From assembly GCA_916048055.1 (NCBI GenBank), contig CAJZHL010000031.1:1542738-1606737 (forward strand): a stretch of DNA of 64,000 bases, given 5' to 3'. The position numbers and the translations under genes are program-made. Under the pieces are notes generated by a model that did not search any database, was not told the origin of the DNA, and saw only the letters and a list, made by a program, of their open reading frames with translations. Shown here piece after piece: positions 16,665 through 27,539 of this stretch. How positions within the stretch are numbered: position 1 is the stretch's first letter; each line of letters opens with the position of its first letter. The stretch is from Pedinophyceae sp. YPF-701 (taxonomy: Eukaryota; Chlorophyta; Pedinophyceae).

Positions 16665-18188
16665 TCACCTGCGATCGCTTGCTGCGATCGCGGGGCTCGC
16701 GGCCGTCGCCGACTCGCACGGCCCCGCGCCGGCGCCCTCCGCGCCGCCCTGCTCCTCCCCCTCCGCGCCGTACTTGGGCGGCCGGCGCTTCAGCATCGCG
16801 TCCAGCTTGTCGGACATGTCGGCCAGCGCCGCAACCATGCGCCGCCGCCTGTCGCCCTCCACCGTCGCGACCTTCGGCGCCGCCGGCGCCCCGCCGCGCG
16901 CCGCGAACGGCCCGAAGTCCGCGGCGCCCCCGACCTCCCGCACCCACGCGGGCCGGTCGTCTGTCTGCTGCCGACGGTCCCGCCACGCCCCGCGCGTGTT
17001 GTGCAGCGTGCACACCGGGTGCGACCCGCACAGCCACACCGGCGGCTTGAAGTCGTCGCGGAGCTGCTCCGCCTCCCGCGTCGCCGGCACGACCCAGCTC
17101 ACCGCCCACTGGTTCATGCACAGCTGCACCATGCCAGTGATGCGCGCGACGCCGGGCTTGTTCCGCAGCCACACCTGCGCGCGGTCGTGCACCTCCACGC
17201 CCGCCTCCTCCGACCCCAGCACGTGCCCGCCCCGGATCAGCACCTTCGCGCCCTGCACCGCACACACACACACACACACACACATGTCAAGTCCTGGCGC
17301 GTGTTGGCGAACCGCGCCCGCCTCGCCGTCGACGCGACCAGCTGCGTCCCCCCTCCCGCAACGTCGCAGTGCGTACCGCGTGCGCCACGATGCCCGCGCC
17401 CTCGCTGTCCAGCACCAAACACTCCCGCAGCTCAACCCCCGTCGCACCCTGCACGCGGACGCCGCGGCCGCGGCTGTCGTGCACGCTGACCTGCTCGAGC
17501 ACGCAGCCCTCGGCCGCGCGCGTCAGCGTGACGGTCGCCCACCGGGCGAGCGCGTCGTGGTGCGGCGCGTCGCCCGTCCCTTTGAAGGTGACGCGCTTCA
17601 GGGTGACGCGCGGCTGCTCGATCGCGAGCGTCGCGTCCGTCACGCGCGCGTGGACGCTGCGCCCGACGAGGTCCACCGTCAGCCGCCAGTCCCCGCGCTC
17701 GTGTTCCGGCGAGGATCCTGTGTCGGGCTGTGTGACTCGACAGTGGACGAGAGACTGCAGGTGCTCCAACTGCGGGCGGCCGGGCGGGCGCTGCGGGGTG
17801 CGCTGGGCTCTTGCGTCGGTGCACGCGCGTCAACGCGGCGCCTGGAGAGGTGCCAAAAGGTGTCAGGGGGCACATGCGCGGGTGCGACGTGGCGAGCGGA
17901 TGCTAGCGCGTTCGGCGCCTGCAGCGCGGGAACCTGCGCGCTCGTCCTCCCGGTCAGGGGCGTCACCTCGAGGGGGGTGTCCTTCCCAGCTTCCACGAGG
18001 AGGTCGACGACTTCCTCAGGGAGTCGGTATAAAGCCCGGACGGTGCGCGCTCCCTCGCTGTCCTCGTCTTCCCGGGAGGTGGCTCGCGACACAAAGGACG
18101 TCGTGCGCAGCAAAGTCAGCGCCCACGGCGTTCCTGCGAGGCGCTGGTGCCTTCGGTCCCCGAACAGAAGTGCCGCGCGCCCCGCCAT
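16665..18188 (-). CDS. right-handed parallel beta-helix repeat protein
   Basis: Three exons, 18188-17934, 17754-17377 and 17252-16665, join in phase 0 and give 406 residues. Residues about 120-270 contain repeating short beta-strand turns of the pectin-lyase-like type: PRVTLKRVTFKGTG, ATVTLTRAAEGCVLEQVSVHD, RGVRVQGATGVELRECLVLD, GAGIVAHA and KVLIRGGHVLGSEEAGVEVHD. Such helices occur in carbohydrate-active enzymes but also in F-box and scaffold proteins, and no catalytic set is visible, so enzymatic activity is not claimed. The C-terminal part carries CGSHPVCTLHNTRG and a basic-acidic end. The second intron has a (TG)12 tract in its polypyrimidine position. The start is the first ATG in frame; a longer N-terminus is possible. 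Confidence 0.78.
17261..17284. repeat. (CA)12 dinucleotide repeat
   Basis: Twelve CA units lie in intron 2 of the beta-helix gene. Read on the gene strand, it is a TG tract ending eight bases before the acceptor CAG. Confidence 0.95.
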
Positions 18189-18977
18189 GGCGCCCTCAGC
18201 GATCTTTTCCGGTACCACAGCAGCCGTTCGCTCGACAGTATCGTCGGTGCGCCGTGGCGGTGCCGAGTCAGCCGACGAGCCCCGACGTCCGCTCTAAGCG
18301 CGCCCCTAACTGGCCAAGGGGGCACTGCCTCCCGGTCGCGCGGCGAGGGACGCGCCGGCAGCGACTCTTTTATCGCAGGATCGACACTGCGACGCCAGGG
18401 CGCGGGGGCCGCCCCCCGACAGCCCGCCACGTCGCCCACCTGCGCGGCCGGGGAACACAAGGCATCGGGTACGACGCAACACACTACCGGTTGCGGTCCG
18501 ACGGCTGCGGGCGGCGCAGGAGGTTGCGGCCCGCCCCTCGCGGCAGGGCTCACTTGGAGCTCCGCGGCCGTCTGAGAAGTGTCCCCAGAGCCGCCTGGCG
18601 GAGCACGCACGTGGAGCAGGGGTACAGGGCAGCGTGTGCTTCGACGAGGGTGATTGCGGGAGGCACGGTCCGCACGGAGGGAGGCACGAGGGAGGAGAGG
18701 CGCCCCGCGTCGTGCGATCGCGGTCCCGGGGATCGCTGTGACCAGGGCGCCGGGCGCACAAGGCATCCTGGAGCGGGGCGCGCAGGTGCGGGCGTTCGCG
18801 ACTCCGCAGTTTCTGCGCCCTGATGTGGTGGACAATCGTTCGAAGATGCTCCCTGGTGGCTCGAACGGCTCTGCCATGCCCCACCGGAGGTCCGCTGGGC
18901 CAAGCTCGTGTGTGCAGGAACTTTGCGTGGACCGGGGGCGGCTCGTCCGCGATAGAGGCATCGAACTGTAGACGACG
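18189..18977. other. divergent intergenic region
   Basis: About 0.8 kb lies between the beta-helix gene (-) and the small mitochondrial-type gene (+). No feature beyond presumptive promoters is visible. Confidence 0.45.
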
Positions 18978-19737
18978 ATGATCGCGCGACGGGCGTTCCA
19001 TCCGTGCGTCGCCGCGTGGGGCACCCTGTCGGGCCTAGCACGGCGTGAGGCTCTAGCTGCAGCACAAGGGCCCTCCTGCCGGGCGTACGCGCGCGGGGCG
19101 GTCAGCACGGAGGAGGCGTTCAAGGACGACAAGACCTTCCAGCTCTTCCTGCAGGTCCGCCCGCGATCCGCCCGCGCTCGCCGCTCCGCAAGCCTCCCGC
19201 GAGCGCACCGCCCTGCGTCCCCGCCGCCCCGCGCGCGGCCACACCGGCGGGCGCCGTCCTCTCGCTCGCAGGCGATCAAACCGATGAAGGAGGAGGACGT
19301 GCCGGCCATGTCCGAGGAGGAGCTCGCGACGGCGAAGCACATGACCGACAAGTGGGCGCAGCTCCGGCGAGCGGTGCGCCCACGCACGCCCCCGCGCTCC
19401 CCAGCAACGCACGCCGCGGTCACGCGCGCACCCACGCTCGACACCCCCCAACCAAACCTGACCCCCGCAGGAGGACATCGCCTGGCGCTCGGACATCAAC
19501 GAGAAGATCCGCCTGCGCGACGCCGCCATCGCCGCGCTCCCGGAGCCCCTCCGCGCCGCGGCCCTCGAGCCGGACCTCGCGCCGTTCCCGCTGGCCCGGT
19601 GGATCGCGACGGAGAGTCCCCCCGCGCGGCTGGACGACGCGGACCCGGACGAGGCGGCCGACGCCGCGCAGGAGCAGCGCACGGAGCAGGACGTGCTGCG
19701 CGGGAAGGTCGGCGCCGGACGGCGGCAGCGCGGGTGA
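18978..19737 (+). CDS. small organelle-targeted protein of unknown function
   Basis: Three exons (18978-19154, 19272-19373, 19471-19737) join in phase 0 and give 181 residues. The N-terminus MIARRAFHPCVAAWGTLSGL is Arg-rich, Ser/Ala-containing and free of acidic residues, which is typical of a mitochondrial presequence. The body is charged and helical: IKPMKEEDVPAMSEEELA, then DIAWRSDINEKIRLRDAAI and LPEPLRAAALEPDLAPFP. It looks like a conserved subunit-type protein, such as a ribosomal or respiratory accessory subunit, but I cannot name the family and do not assign one. No membrane span or metal site is visible. Confidence 0.72.
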
Positions 19738-19939
19738 CGCGCGCACGCACGCACGCACGCACGCACGCTTGCACGTACGCTGTGACGGTGCGCGACGACG
19801 ACGCGCGGGCTCGGATCGCACGTGCAGCTCACAGCCGGGGTATTTCGTTCGCGCATGCATTCGTAGCTATGAACAACACCACCGCGAGGGCCCGGGGTGT
19901 TGGGGGAGGCCGTCGCTGCGTCACCCTGCGTGGGTGCGC

Positions 19940-21640
19940 TCAGCTGCGCGCCTGCGCCTGCGCCTGCGCGCGCAGCACGTTCCCCGCGCGCACCGCCGAG
20001 TGGAACTCCTCCGCGCTCTGCCGCCCGAGCGCGTCCCGGATCAGCGACGCAATCTCCCCCTCCGCCGCACCCCCCCCCGCCTGCGGCACCGGCGGCGCCG
20101 ACGCCGGCTCGTCCGGCACGGGCGTCGCGCCCGGCGGCAGCACGGGGAAGTTCGCGTTCAGCGCCGGGTGCGGCACGCCCTGCTTGAACACGTTGACGGC
20201 CTCTAGGTTCATGGCGCACACCCCGCGGAGGAACGCCTGCCGCATCTCCTCCTCGACCTGGACGCGCGCCTCGCGCTCGCGGGCGAGCGCGGTCTGCATC
20301 TCCGCGTGCTGCGCCGCGTGCGCCTCCCGCATGCTCTCGCTGCGCAGCGCGGATCGGGCCGGCAAACATCAAATACGCAAAGTGCGACGCGCGCGCCACG
20401 GACGCAGGCAAGCGCGGCGCGAGCGCGGCGCGGGGGCGGGCGGGCGGGCGCGCACATCTCCCCGTTGAGGTCCTTGGTCGACGCGGCCAGCATGTCCGCG
20501 AAGCGCTCCTCCGCCACCTCCACCTTCTGCCGGAGCGCCTCGACCTGCCAGTGCCGCAGGACCTTGCGCGCGAGGCCCGTGGTGTTCAGGCGCTCGAAGA
20601 TCTGCCGCGCGCGCGCCTTGAGCTCCTTCTGGGACTTGACGAAGTGGATCCACGCGCCCCAACAGTGGTAGGCGCGGGCCTGGCTCTCCTGGCGCTGCTT
20701 GAGGTCGCCGATGACCGTGCCGCAGCGCTTGAGGATGTGCTCGAGCTTCTCTGTGCGCGCCTCGAGGGCGGCGACGCGCGCCTCGCTCGCCTCGAGGGCC
20801 CGCTGCTTGGCGGCGAGCTGCTTCATGCCGTGCTTGCGCTCCGCAGCGATGACGTCGTCGCCCTGCGCGGCCATGCGGCCCTTCATGTCGCGGACCAGCG
20901 TGTACAGCCCGTCGCGCATCGTCGCCATCTGCGGGCGCGCGGGAACGGAGGGGGAAGCGCGCTGGGGAGAAGCCCCGCGGGGGGCGCCGGGCGGCGCGCA
21001 GCGCGAACGCCACCGCGCGCGCTTGACGGCCCGAGCAGCTGCGGTCCTCGTCGGACGCGCGCGGTCGCGGAAACGCAGCCACGCGCCCGCGGCGGCCCTG
21101 TGGACCGGTGGCTGCACCCGCAGGGCCGCTGAGCGCCTGCGCGGCCGGTCCGGCCCCCGTTCCCGCACGGGCGCGATGTTCTCTGTGTGCGCTGGCGTCC
21201 TGGGGCCGCGGGGGTGCGCGGGACGCACCTGGGAGTCGAGGAGCGTGTTGAGTTCGTGGCCGACCACATCGTCGCTGAGGCCGATGTGGACGAGCGGGAG
21301 GCCCTCGCTGTACTCCTCGCGGACGGGAGACGGGATGGGCGGCGAGGGGGCGCCGTCGGCCGCGGCCGGGGCCGCCGGAGCTGCGCGGAAACGGCCTTGG
21401 CGGGAGAGCGTGATACAAAAGCGGGGGGCGCGGGAGGGCGCGGTGGGGGCGGTTGTGGGCGGCGGGGCGGGCGTTTGCGGGGCGCGCGGCGCAGGTGAAG
21501 CTTGGGGCGTGCGGGGCGGCGGGCGCTGGACGAGCGACGGGAGCGTCGGAGCGCGTGGGGCGGCGGTGCGGGGACGGTCGGGGCTGGTGAGCGGCGTGTG
21601 GGCGCGTACCTGGCGTTGCGGGCTCCTCGACCTTGCTCAT
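19940..21640 (-). CDS. POC5: centriolar protein POC5
   Basis: POC5 is a centrin-binding protein of the centriole and basal-body inner scaffold. Four exons, 21640-21610, 21380-21229, 20928-20456 and 20339-19940, join in phase into 351 residues. The N-terminal part has EEYSEGLPLVHIGLSDDVV. The centre is a long coiled coil with YHCWGAWIHFVKSQKEL and ARKVLRHWQVEALRQKV, the Trp-containing centrin-binding-like helices. The diagnostic POC5 box is FLRGVCAMNLEAVNVFKQG, near residue 250. The protein is short compared with the human one (about 575 residues). The gene is head to head with DNAAF11, separated by 555 bases. Presence of POC5 implies centrioles and therefore a ciliated stage. Confidence 0.88.
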
Positions 21641-22195
21641 CGCTGGCCGTTGATTTATGCGAGCGGAAACGCCCGTCGAAGCCTCCGACGCGCGTGCCTG
21701 CCGCGAGGAAAACCGCGAAACGTCCGCAGGTGCGTCTCAGGGACAGTGCGCGGTCGTCGCTGCCTGTGCTCTTGCGCGGCGTCTCGCGAGGTCGGGAACA
21801 GGACGCGCCGGGGCAATGGCGGGGTGCGGACGGGGCCGCAGCAACGTTCCCGCGGCGCTGTGGCTGTGCGCACCCGTCATACCCCTCGTACGCCGCCCCC
21901 TCGCGGCCGCACCGCCCTCCATGGGGCCACACGTGCGGCCTGCGGTGCGAGAGTCCGTGCACAAGTGCAGCGCACCTCTGCTAGCGCTGGTCGTGGCGCA
22001 GCTGCGCTCGTTTCCTCCTCGCTGTAGCAAGTGCGCGCGTCGCTGCGTGCGCCTCCAGGGCGACCTGCGACAGAGCCCCCGGCGCGCGTGCGGCGCGGGG
22101 TCACAGCGCGGTGTCGCTCCAGTCGCGGTGCGTGGTCTTGGCGGGCCGAGGCGCGCGCGGGCGGAACAGGCCCTGGAAGAAGCATCGACGGCAAC
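21641..22195. promoter_or_regulatory. putative bidirectional promoter of two ciliary genes
   Basis: The 555 bases between the start codons of POC5 (-) and DNAAF11 (+) must contain the promoters of both. No TATA box or X-box-like inverted repeat stands out by eye. The call is positional only. Confidence 0.45.
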
Positions 22196-24029
22196 ATGGG
22201 GCGCATCAACATAGATATGATCCGCAAGGTGCGTGCCGCGCGAGACACCGCGCGGAACTACGCCCTCGTCGCGCCGAACGCCCGCGCTCCGGCCGTGCCG
22301 AGCCACACGCCCGTCCCCTGCATGCGCGTCCTCGCTCCGCGCCCCGCGCAGCGCGTCCGGCCCGCGTCCCTCGCGAACGACCCCCGAGCGCCCGCTCGCC
22401 GCCCCCTGACGCCCCCCGCGCGAGCCGCCACCCCGGCCGCGCCCCCCCACGCCCACACGCCTCCGCGGCCCCACCCCCATCCGCGCTGGGCCGCACGCAG
22501 CGCCCCGCGCGCGCCCCCGCACGCCCAAACGCCGCCCCCGCGATCCCCGACGCCCGCATCATCACAGCCACGCTGCCCGCGCGCCGCAGCGCCCCGTGAC
22601 GCGCCGCTCCGGCCACCCGTGATTGCTTGCAGAGGGCGGAGCATAACGAGGGCATGGTCTCGACGCTGCAGGAGGTCGCGCTCCACCAGCAGAACATCGA
22701 GAAGATCGAGGTCCTCGGCCACCTCTGCCGCGACCTGCGCATCGTGTACCTGCAGGCACGCCCCGCGCCGCGCGCCCCCCCGCACCTGCGCGCACATGCG
22801 CGGCGCCCGGCGCCGACGCGCCCCGCGCAGCCCCCCGCGCTTCGCAGAACAACCTGATCAGCAAGATCGAGAACCTCCACCGCCTCAAGGAGCTCACGTA
22901 CCTCAACCTGGCCCTCAACAACATCACGAAGATTGAAAACCTCCAGCGCTGCGAGTCCCTGCAGAAGCTCGACCTCACGATCAACTTCATCCCCAAGCAG
23001 GGCCTCCTCTCCCTCCGCTCCCTCGCCCCCTGCTACCACCTCACTGAGCTCTTCCTGATCGGCAACCCCTGCGCGGACTGGGACGCGTACCGCGCGTACG
23101 TCGTGGCGACGCTCCCGGGCCTGAAGCGGCTCGACGGCAAGGACGTCACGCCCTCGGAGCGCATCGCCGCGCAGCAGGTCCTCCCGGCGCTCGAGACGCG
23201 CCTGCGCGACGAGTGCCGCGCGGACGGCATCGACCCCGAGGAGTGGCTGCGCGTGGACAACCAGGGCCCGGAGGACGACGAGGAGGTCGCGGAGACGGGC
23301 GTGCTCGGCGAGGACGGGCAGATGAAGCGGCCGTGGTGCCCCGCGACGCGCGTCCTCGAGCACCGCGAGATGGAGGCCAAGGAGCGCGCCGCGGAGGAGC
23401 AGCGGCGGAAGGAGCAGGAGAAGATGGTGGGCGGGGACGGCGCGGTGCGGAAGGCGCCGCGCCGGGAGGGCTTCGAGGAGCTCCCGGAGGGCGGCGTGGA
23501 GTCGGGGAAGGTGTTTATGAAGAACGAGGGGAAGTGGCCGTTCTCGGTGTGCGAGAGCGAGGACGGCGGGTCGATCGTGCTGTCGCTGGGCGTGGGGCGG
23601 TACCTGGACACGTCGCTGATCCAGGCGGACGTGCAGCCGCGGGTGGTGCGGCTGCTGGTCAAGGGGCGGCTGTTCCAGTACGTGTTGCCGGACGAGGTGT
23701 TGAGCGACCAGGCGATTGCGCAGCGGTCGCAGACGACGGGCGAGCTGGTCGTGACGATGCCCAAGGCGGACCCGACGAAGGGCGCGCACCCGATGTTCGG
23801 GAAGCGGAGCGCGTTCGCCGGGCCGGTGAAGAACAAGCCTGCCGAGGTGGCGAAGGCGGGGAGGGCCGCGGAGGGGAAGGAGAACAGCGGGGGCGGCGCG
23901 GTGGACGTGCGGGGCATCGTGCGGAAGGACGAGGGCGAGGCGCCGGTGATTCGGGAGGTGCGGAAGGCGGCGGTGGTGGCGTGCGAGGACGACGACGACG
24001 ACGACGACTACGTGCCGCCGCTGTCGTGA
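22196..24029 (+). CDS. DNAAF11: dynein axonemal assembly factor 11 (LRRC6/TILB-like)
   Basis: DNAAF11 works in the cytoplasm in preassembly of axonemal dynein arms. Exons 22196-22228, 22633-22755 and 22848-24029 join in phase into 445 residues. Leucine-rich repeats occupy residues about 15-130 (LHQQNIEKIEVL, NNLISKIENLHRLKELTYL, NNITKIENL, LDLTINFI), with the cap ELFLIGNPCADWDAYRAYV. A charged coiled coil follows (EHREMEAKERAAEEQRRKEQ). A CS/p23-like domain follows that (RYLDTSLIQADVQPRVVRLL, then GRLFQYVLPDEV). The protein ends in seven Asp and VPPLS, as in family members, which end DDDDDVPPL. Intron 2 (22756-22847) begins with GC rather than GT; LRR continuity (YLQ|NNL) fixes the junction. 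It neighbours POC5 head to head. Confidence 0.93.
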
Positions 24030-24199
24030 CGTGGACTGGCGTGGCGCGCGCGCGGCGCTCGGGAAGATGTGAGGACGGGGTCTCGGAAGGGGCGTGCGGC
24101 GGTGCTTCGGCGGACGGCTGCGCGTCACCGGTGTGCGGTTGTTGTAGCCAGGGGGGAAAAGGTTATTCTTGCACAGGACGGGGGTGTTGCGCGTCGGTC

Positions 24200-26774
24200 T
24201 TACATGGCGCGTAGTGCGGCGGCGCTGCGCACGACGTTGGCCCACAGCGGCGCGGCGATCATCGCGCCCGTCCCGGGCAGCGGGCTCTCGTCGTCGCGCC
24301 CACACCACACGACGCACGACAGGCCCCGGCCGACGTACCCGGCGAACCACGCGTCCCGGTACGCGTCGCTCGTCCCCGTCTTCCCCGCGACGCCCCCGCC
24401 GCCCACCCACCGCCGCAGGTCCGCCACCCCCGCAGGCCCCAGCGCCGCACTCGCCGCCGCCCGCAGACAGTCGTCCAGGTCCCGCACGGCCCCGGCGCGC
24501 GCCACGCGGCGGCGCTCCGGGCGCGTCCTGTGCACGACCGACCGGCTCACGGTGTCCTCGACCTTCGAGATCAGATGCACCTGCGAATACACCCCCCCCG
24601 CTGCGATCGTGTTGTACGCCGCCGCCACCTCGGCCGGCGTGATCTCGCACCCGCCGATCGCGACGGACAGCGTCGACCGCAGCGGCGTCGTCACGCCCAT
24701 GCTCCGCGCCAGCCCGAGGACCGTCTCCAGCCGCGCCGCGTTGCAAATCCTGACCGCGGGGACGTTCAGGGAGTCGACGAGCGCCTCCTTGGCCGTCACG
24801 GGCCCGCGAAACATCTTGTTGTAGTTGTTCGGTGAGTAGTCGCCGTCCTCGGCGTCGCCGCCCGTCCCGGACCCCACCAACACCCCCAACGTCCCCCCCG
24901 CACCCCCCCCGCCCGCACTCCGCGCCCGCCCCGCCCCAAACCACCGCCGCCCCTCCTTGAAATACTCCTCCTGCAGCCGCACGTCCCTGTCCAGCAGCTC
25001 CTGCTCCAGCTCCTCGCCGCCCACCTCCGCCCACTCCAACCCCCCCGCCTCGCGCCGAAACACCACCGCTTCGTCCGACACCACCGTCGACGGCCGCGCC
25101 GCGCCGCCCGCGAACGCCGCGAGGTACACGATCGGCTTGAACGCCGACGCCACCGACCGCCGCGACCGCGTCGCCCGGTTGAACGCCGACCGCGACCAGC
25201 TGCGCGACCCCACCATGGCCAACACCCCCCCCGTCGCCGGGTGCGTCGCGACCACCGCGCACTCCCCGCGGTCCTCGCCGTACAGCGGCGCCTCCCCGTC
25301 CTCGAGCACCAGCGCCTCCACCGCCTCCTGCAGCGGCAGGTCCACCGTCGTGTGCACGCGCAGACCCCCCTGCGCCACGCGCTCGTGCCCGAACACCTCC
25401 TCGAGCTCCTTCATGACCTCCTGCACGATGAACGGCGCCTTGAACGGACTGCCGCTCCGCCGGACCGCCGCCGGCGGGACCCCGCCGGGCGACGCGCCGG
25501 GGCGCCCCACGAGGGATGCCGGCAGCCCAGCGGCGACGAGGCGCCGCGCTTCGCCGCGCGGGAGGAAGCCGACCTCGGCCATGCAGTACAGGACCTGCCG
25601 CCGCACGCGGTCCGCCCCCGCGGGGCTGTTGAACGGCGAGAGCGCCTCGGGCGCCGGCAACATGCCTGCCAGCAGCGCAGCCTCGTTCACGTCGAGGTCG
25701 CTCGCACGCTTCCCGAAGTACGCTGCGGACGCAGCTGCAAGGCAGGGCGAGCGCGTGCGAGGGTGTCCTGGTCAGTGCTCGGGACATGTCGGCACGGAAG
25801 TCGAGAAACCTCGAGTGCGGAGTGCACGCTTCGTGTCAGGGGGCGGCGCACCGGCGATGCCGTAGATCCCGTGGCCCCAGTACGCGCTGTTGAGGTACCG
25901 CGCCATCAGCTCCGACTTGGACACGCACCGCTCCACCGCCACCGCCAGGAACGCCTCGCACGCCTTGCGCGACACCGTGCGCGACGACCCCACCAGCTCG
26001 TTCTTCACGACCTGCTGCGTGATCGTGGACCCGCCGCCCGCGGCGCCGAGCGACAGCAGCGCGCGCGCGACGCCGCGCCAGTCGACTCCGGCGTGCGCGT
26101 GGAAGCGCCGGTCCTCGGCCGCGATCACCGCTTGCTGAATGGTGGGCGCGACGGCCGAGAGCGGGACCTTGTCGCGGGCGAGCGTGGCGATGACGCGCCC
26201 GCGGCGGTCCAGAATGACCGTCGGCTCCGCGACGGGCGCCGCCGCGGGTCCACCGTCGCTGCTCGCAAGCGCCCTGCAGTGCAACACACACGCGCACGAA
26301 TGCGGGACCGCGTGGGATCGCAGCGGCTGACATTGCGCGTTAACGGAACGGGCAAGGTGTGAGGTGGTCAGTGACGGCCAGCTCGGAACCCCCGCGCATG
26401 GGGGGTGTCTCCGTTCTGTTCTGTTCCTACCTGAAGCTGCCCAGGACGTCTCGGCCGTGCAGCGACGAGAGGAACCGGTGGACGTCCGCGAGCGCCAGGA
26501 GCGCCGCGACGCCGACCGCGGCCGCCACCTCCGGCCTCCTGCGCGCAAACCGCCGCACCGCGGACCACCCGCCGCGCCGCACGCTGCGGCCAATGTAGTA
26601 GTCTCTGCTGCCGGGCTGCTCGGAGGGCTGCCCGTCAGGATCGTCCGCGGAGCAGCGCGTCGTCTGGTCGACGCGCGTGCGCAGCGGGCATGCCGGGCTG
26701 CGGGGCGGCGGGCTGCGAGCGGTGCGTGGCGGCAGGTGCGGCGCCGCGTGCAGACCGAGAGCGGCCGAGTCCAT
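24200..26774 (-). CDS. class A penicillin-binding protein (PBP1A-type murein synthase), nuclear-encoded, probably plastid-targeted
   Basis: Class A PBPs polymerise lipid II and crosslink the peptides of peptidoglycan. Three exons, 26774-26431, 26273-25852 and 25734-24200, join in phase and give 766 residues if the ATG at 26774 is used; the frame is open upstream to 26984. One membrane span is visible (PEVAAAVGVAALLALADV). The glycosyltransferase domain (GT51) has AAEDRRFHAHAGVDW with the catalytic Glu, GGGSTITQQVVKNEL and the SKSELMARYLNSAYWG helix. The transpeptidase domain has the serine motif SVASAFKP, SLN for SxN and GKTGTSDAYRDAWFAGY. All catalytic motifs are intact. Introns show that it is nuclear, not bacterial contamination. 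Moss and some prasinophyte plastids retain such genes for division or an envelope wall. The presequence is Arg/Ser/Pro-rich and fits a transit peptide. Confidence 0.92.
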
Positions 26775-27539
26775 GGTCGCGTCGACTGGCCGAGTGCAGG
26801 CGCGGGGTGCGTCTCCTGCGCGCAGGCGGCGTGGGATGCTCGGCGTCATCGCGCGCGGGGCCGCGCGAGCGTGTTTGCATGGCGTGACTGTGCCACCGCG
26901 ACGGCGCCGACGACCGTCGCGGACTGATTTGGTTGGGACGACCGGGTGGTGACAGATGCGAACGTTGCGGAGAAATAAAGCCACGGCGGATTCGTGGCGC
27001 TGCGAGGAGGTGTGCGGCGTCCGCTCGTGGCGACCAGGAGTGGCAGCGCAATGCGCGCTACGCAGACGTCGCGTACGACGCTCATCGACGCGCGTGCACG
27101 CGTTGTTAGACGATCATGCCGCGGCGCTGATCGTTCCGTGCCAGATTGCCGCGGATCGTCCGCACAGGGCTGCGCGCACCTCATGCGTACGCGGGCGCGC
27201 CGCGGCGCAGCCCTGGAGCAGCGGGCGCGCCTCCACGGACGATCGAGGCTATCGCCGCCTTCCCTTCCGACTGACGTGCTGTTCGCCAACGCCCTCGAAT
27301 CGCGAGAAGCCCCAGCGGGCCGCGCGGACGTGCTTACTGGGCACTCACACAGCACCCACGTCGCGGCCTAGCAACACACCGCCGCCACCGTTGCCTCGCG
27401 ACCTGGCTCCCCCAACTACGTCTGCGACGCCCCGCGTGGCCCCGCGACCATCCTCGCCGAAACCGACCTCCCTGTGTGTCGCCGGCCTGACGTCGGTCAG
27501 TCTCGGAAGCTGACGCGAGGCTGGCTTCACCCCAGCGCG
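26775..27539. other. intergenic region
   Basis: Lies between the PBP gene start and the DUF1995 gene end, both on the minus strand. The PBP frame stays open to 26984, so part may be 5' coding sequence or leader. Nothing else is recognisable. Confidence 0.45.

Noticed and set aside
22206-25787. 1,193-codon minus-strand open frame
   Set aside because: It runs antisense through DNAAF11 and in the wrong frame through the PBP gene, so it cannot be one protein.
24200-26774. Bacterial contamination as the source of the penicillin-binding protein
   Set aside because: Two phase-consistent introns and flanking eukaryotic genes on the same contig show that it is nuclear.
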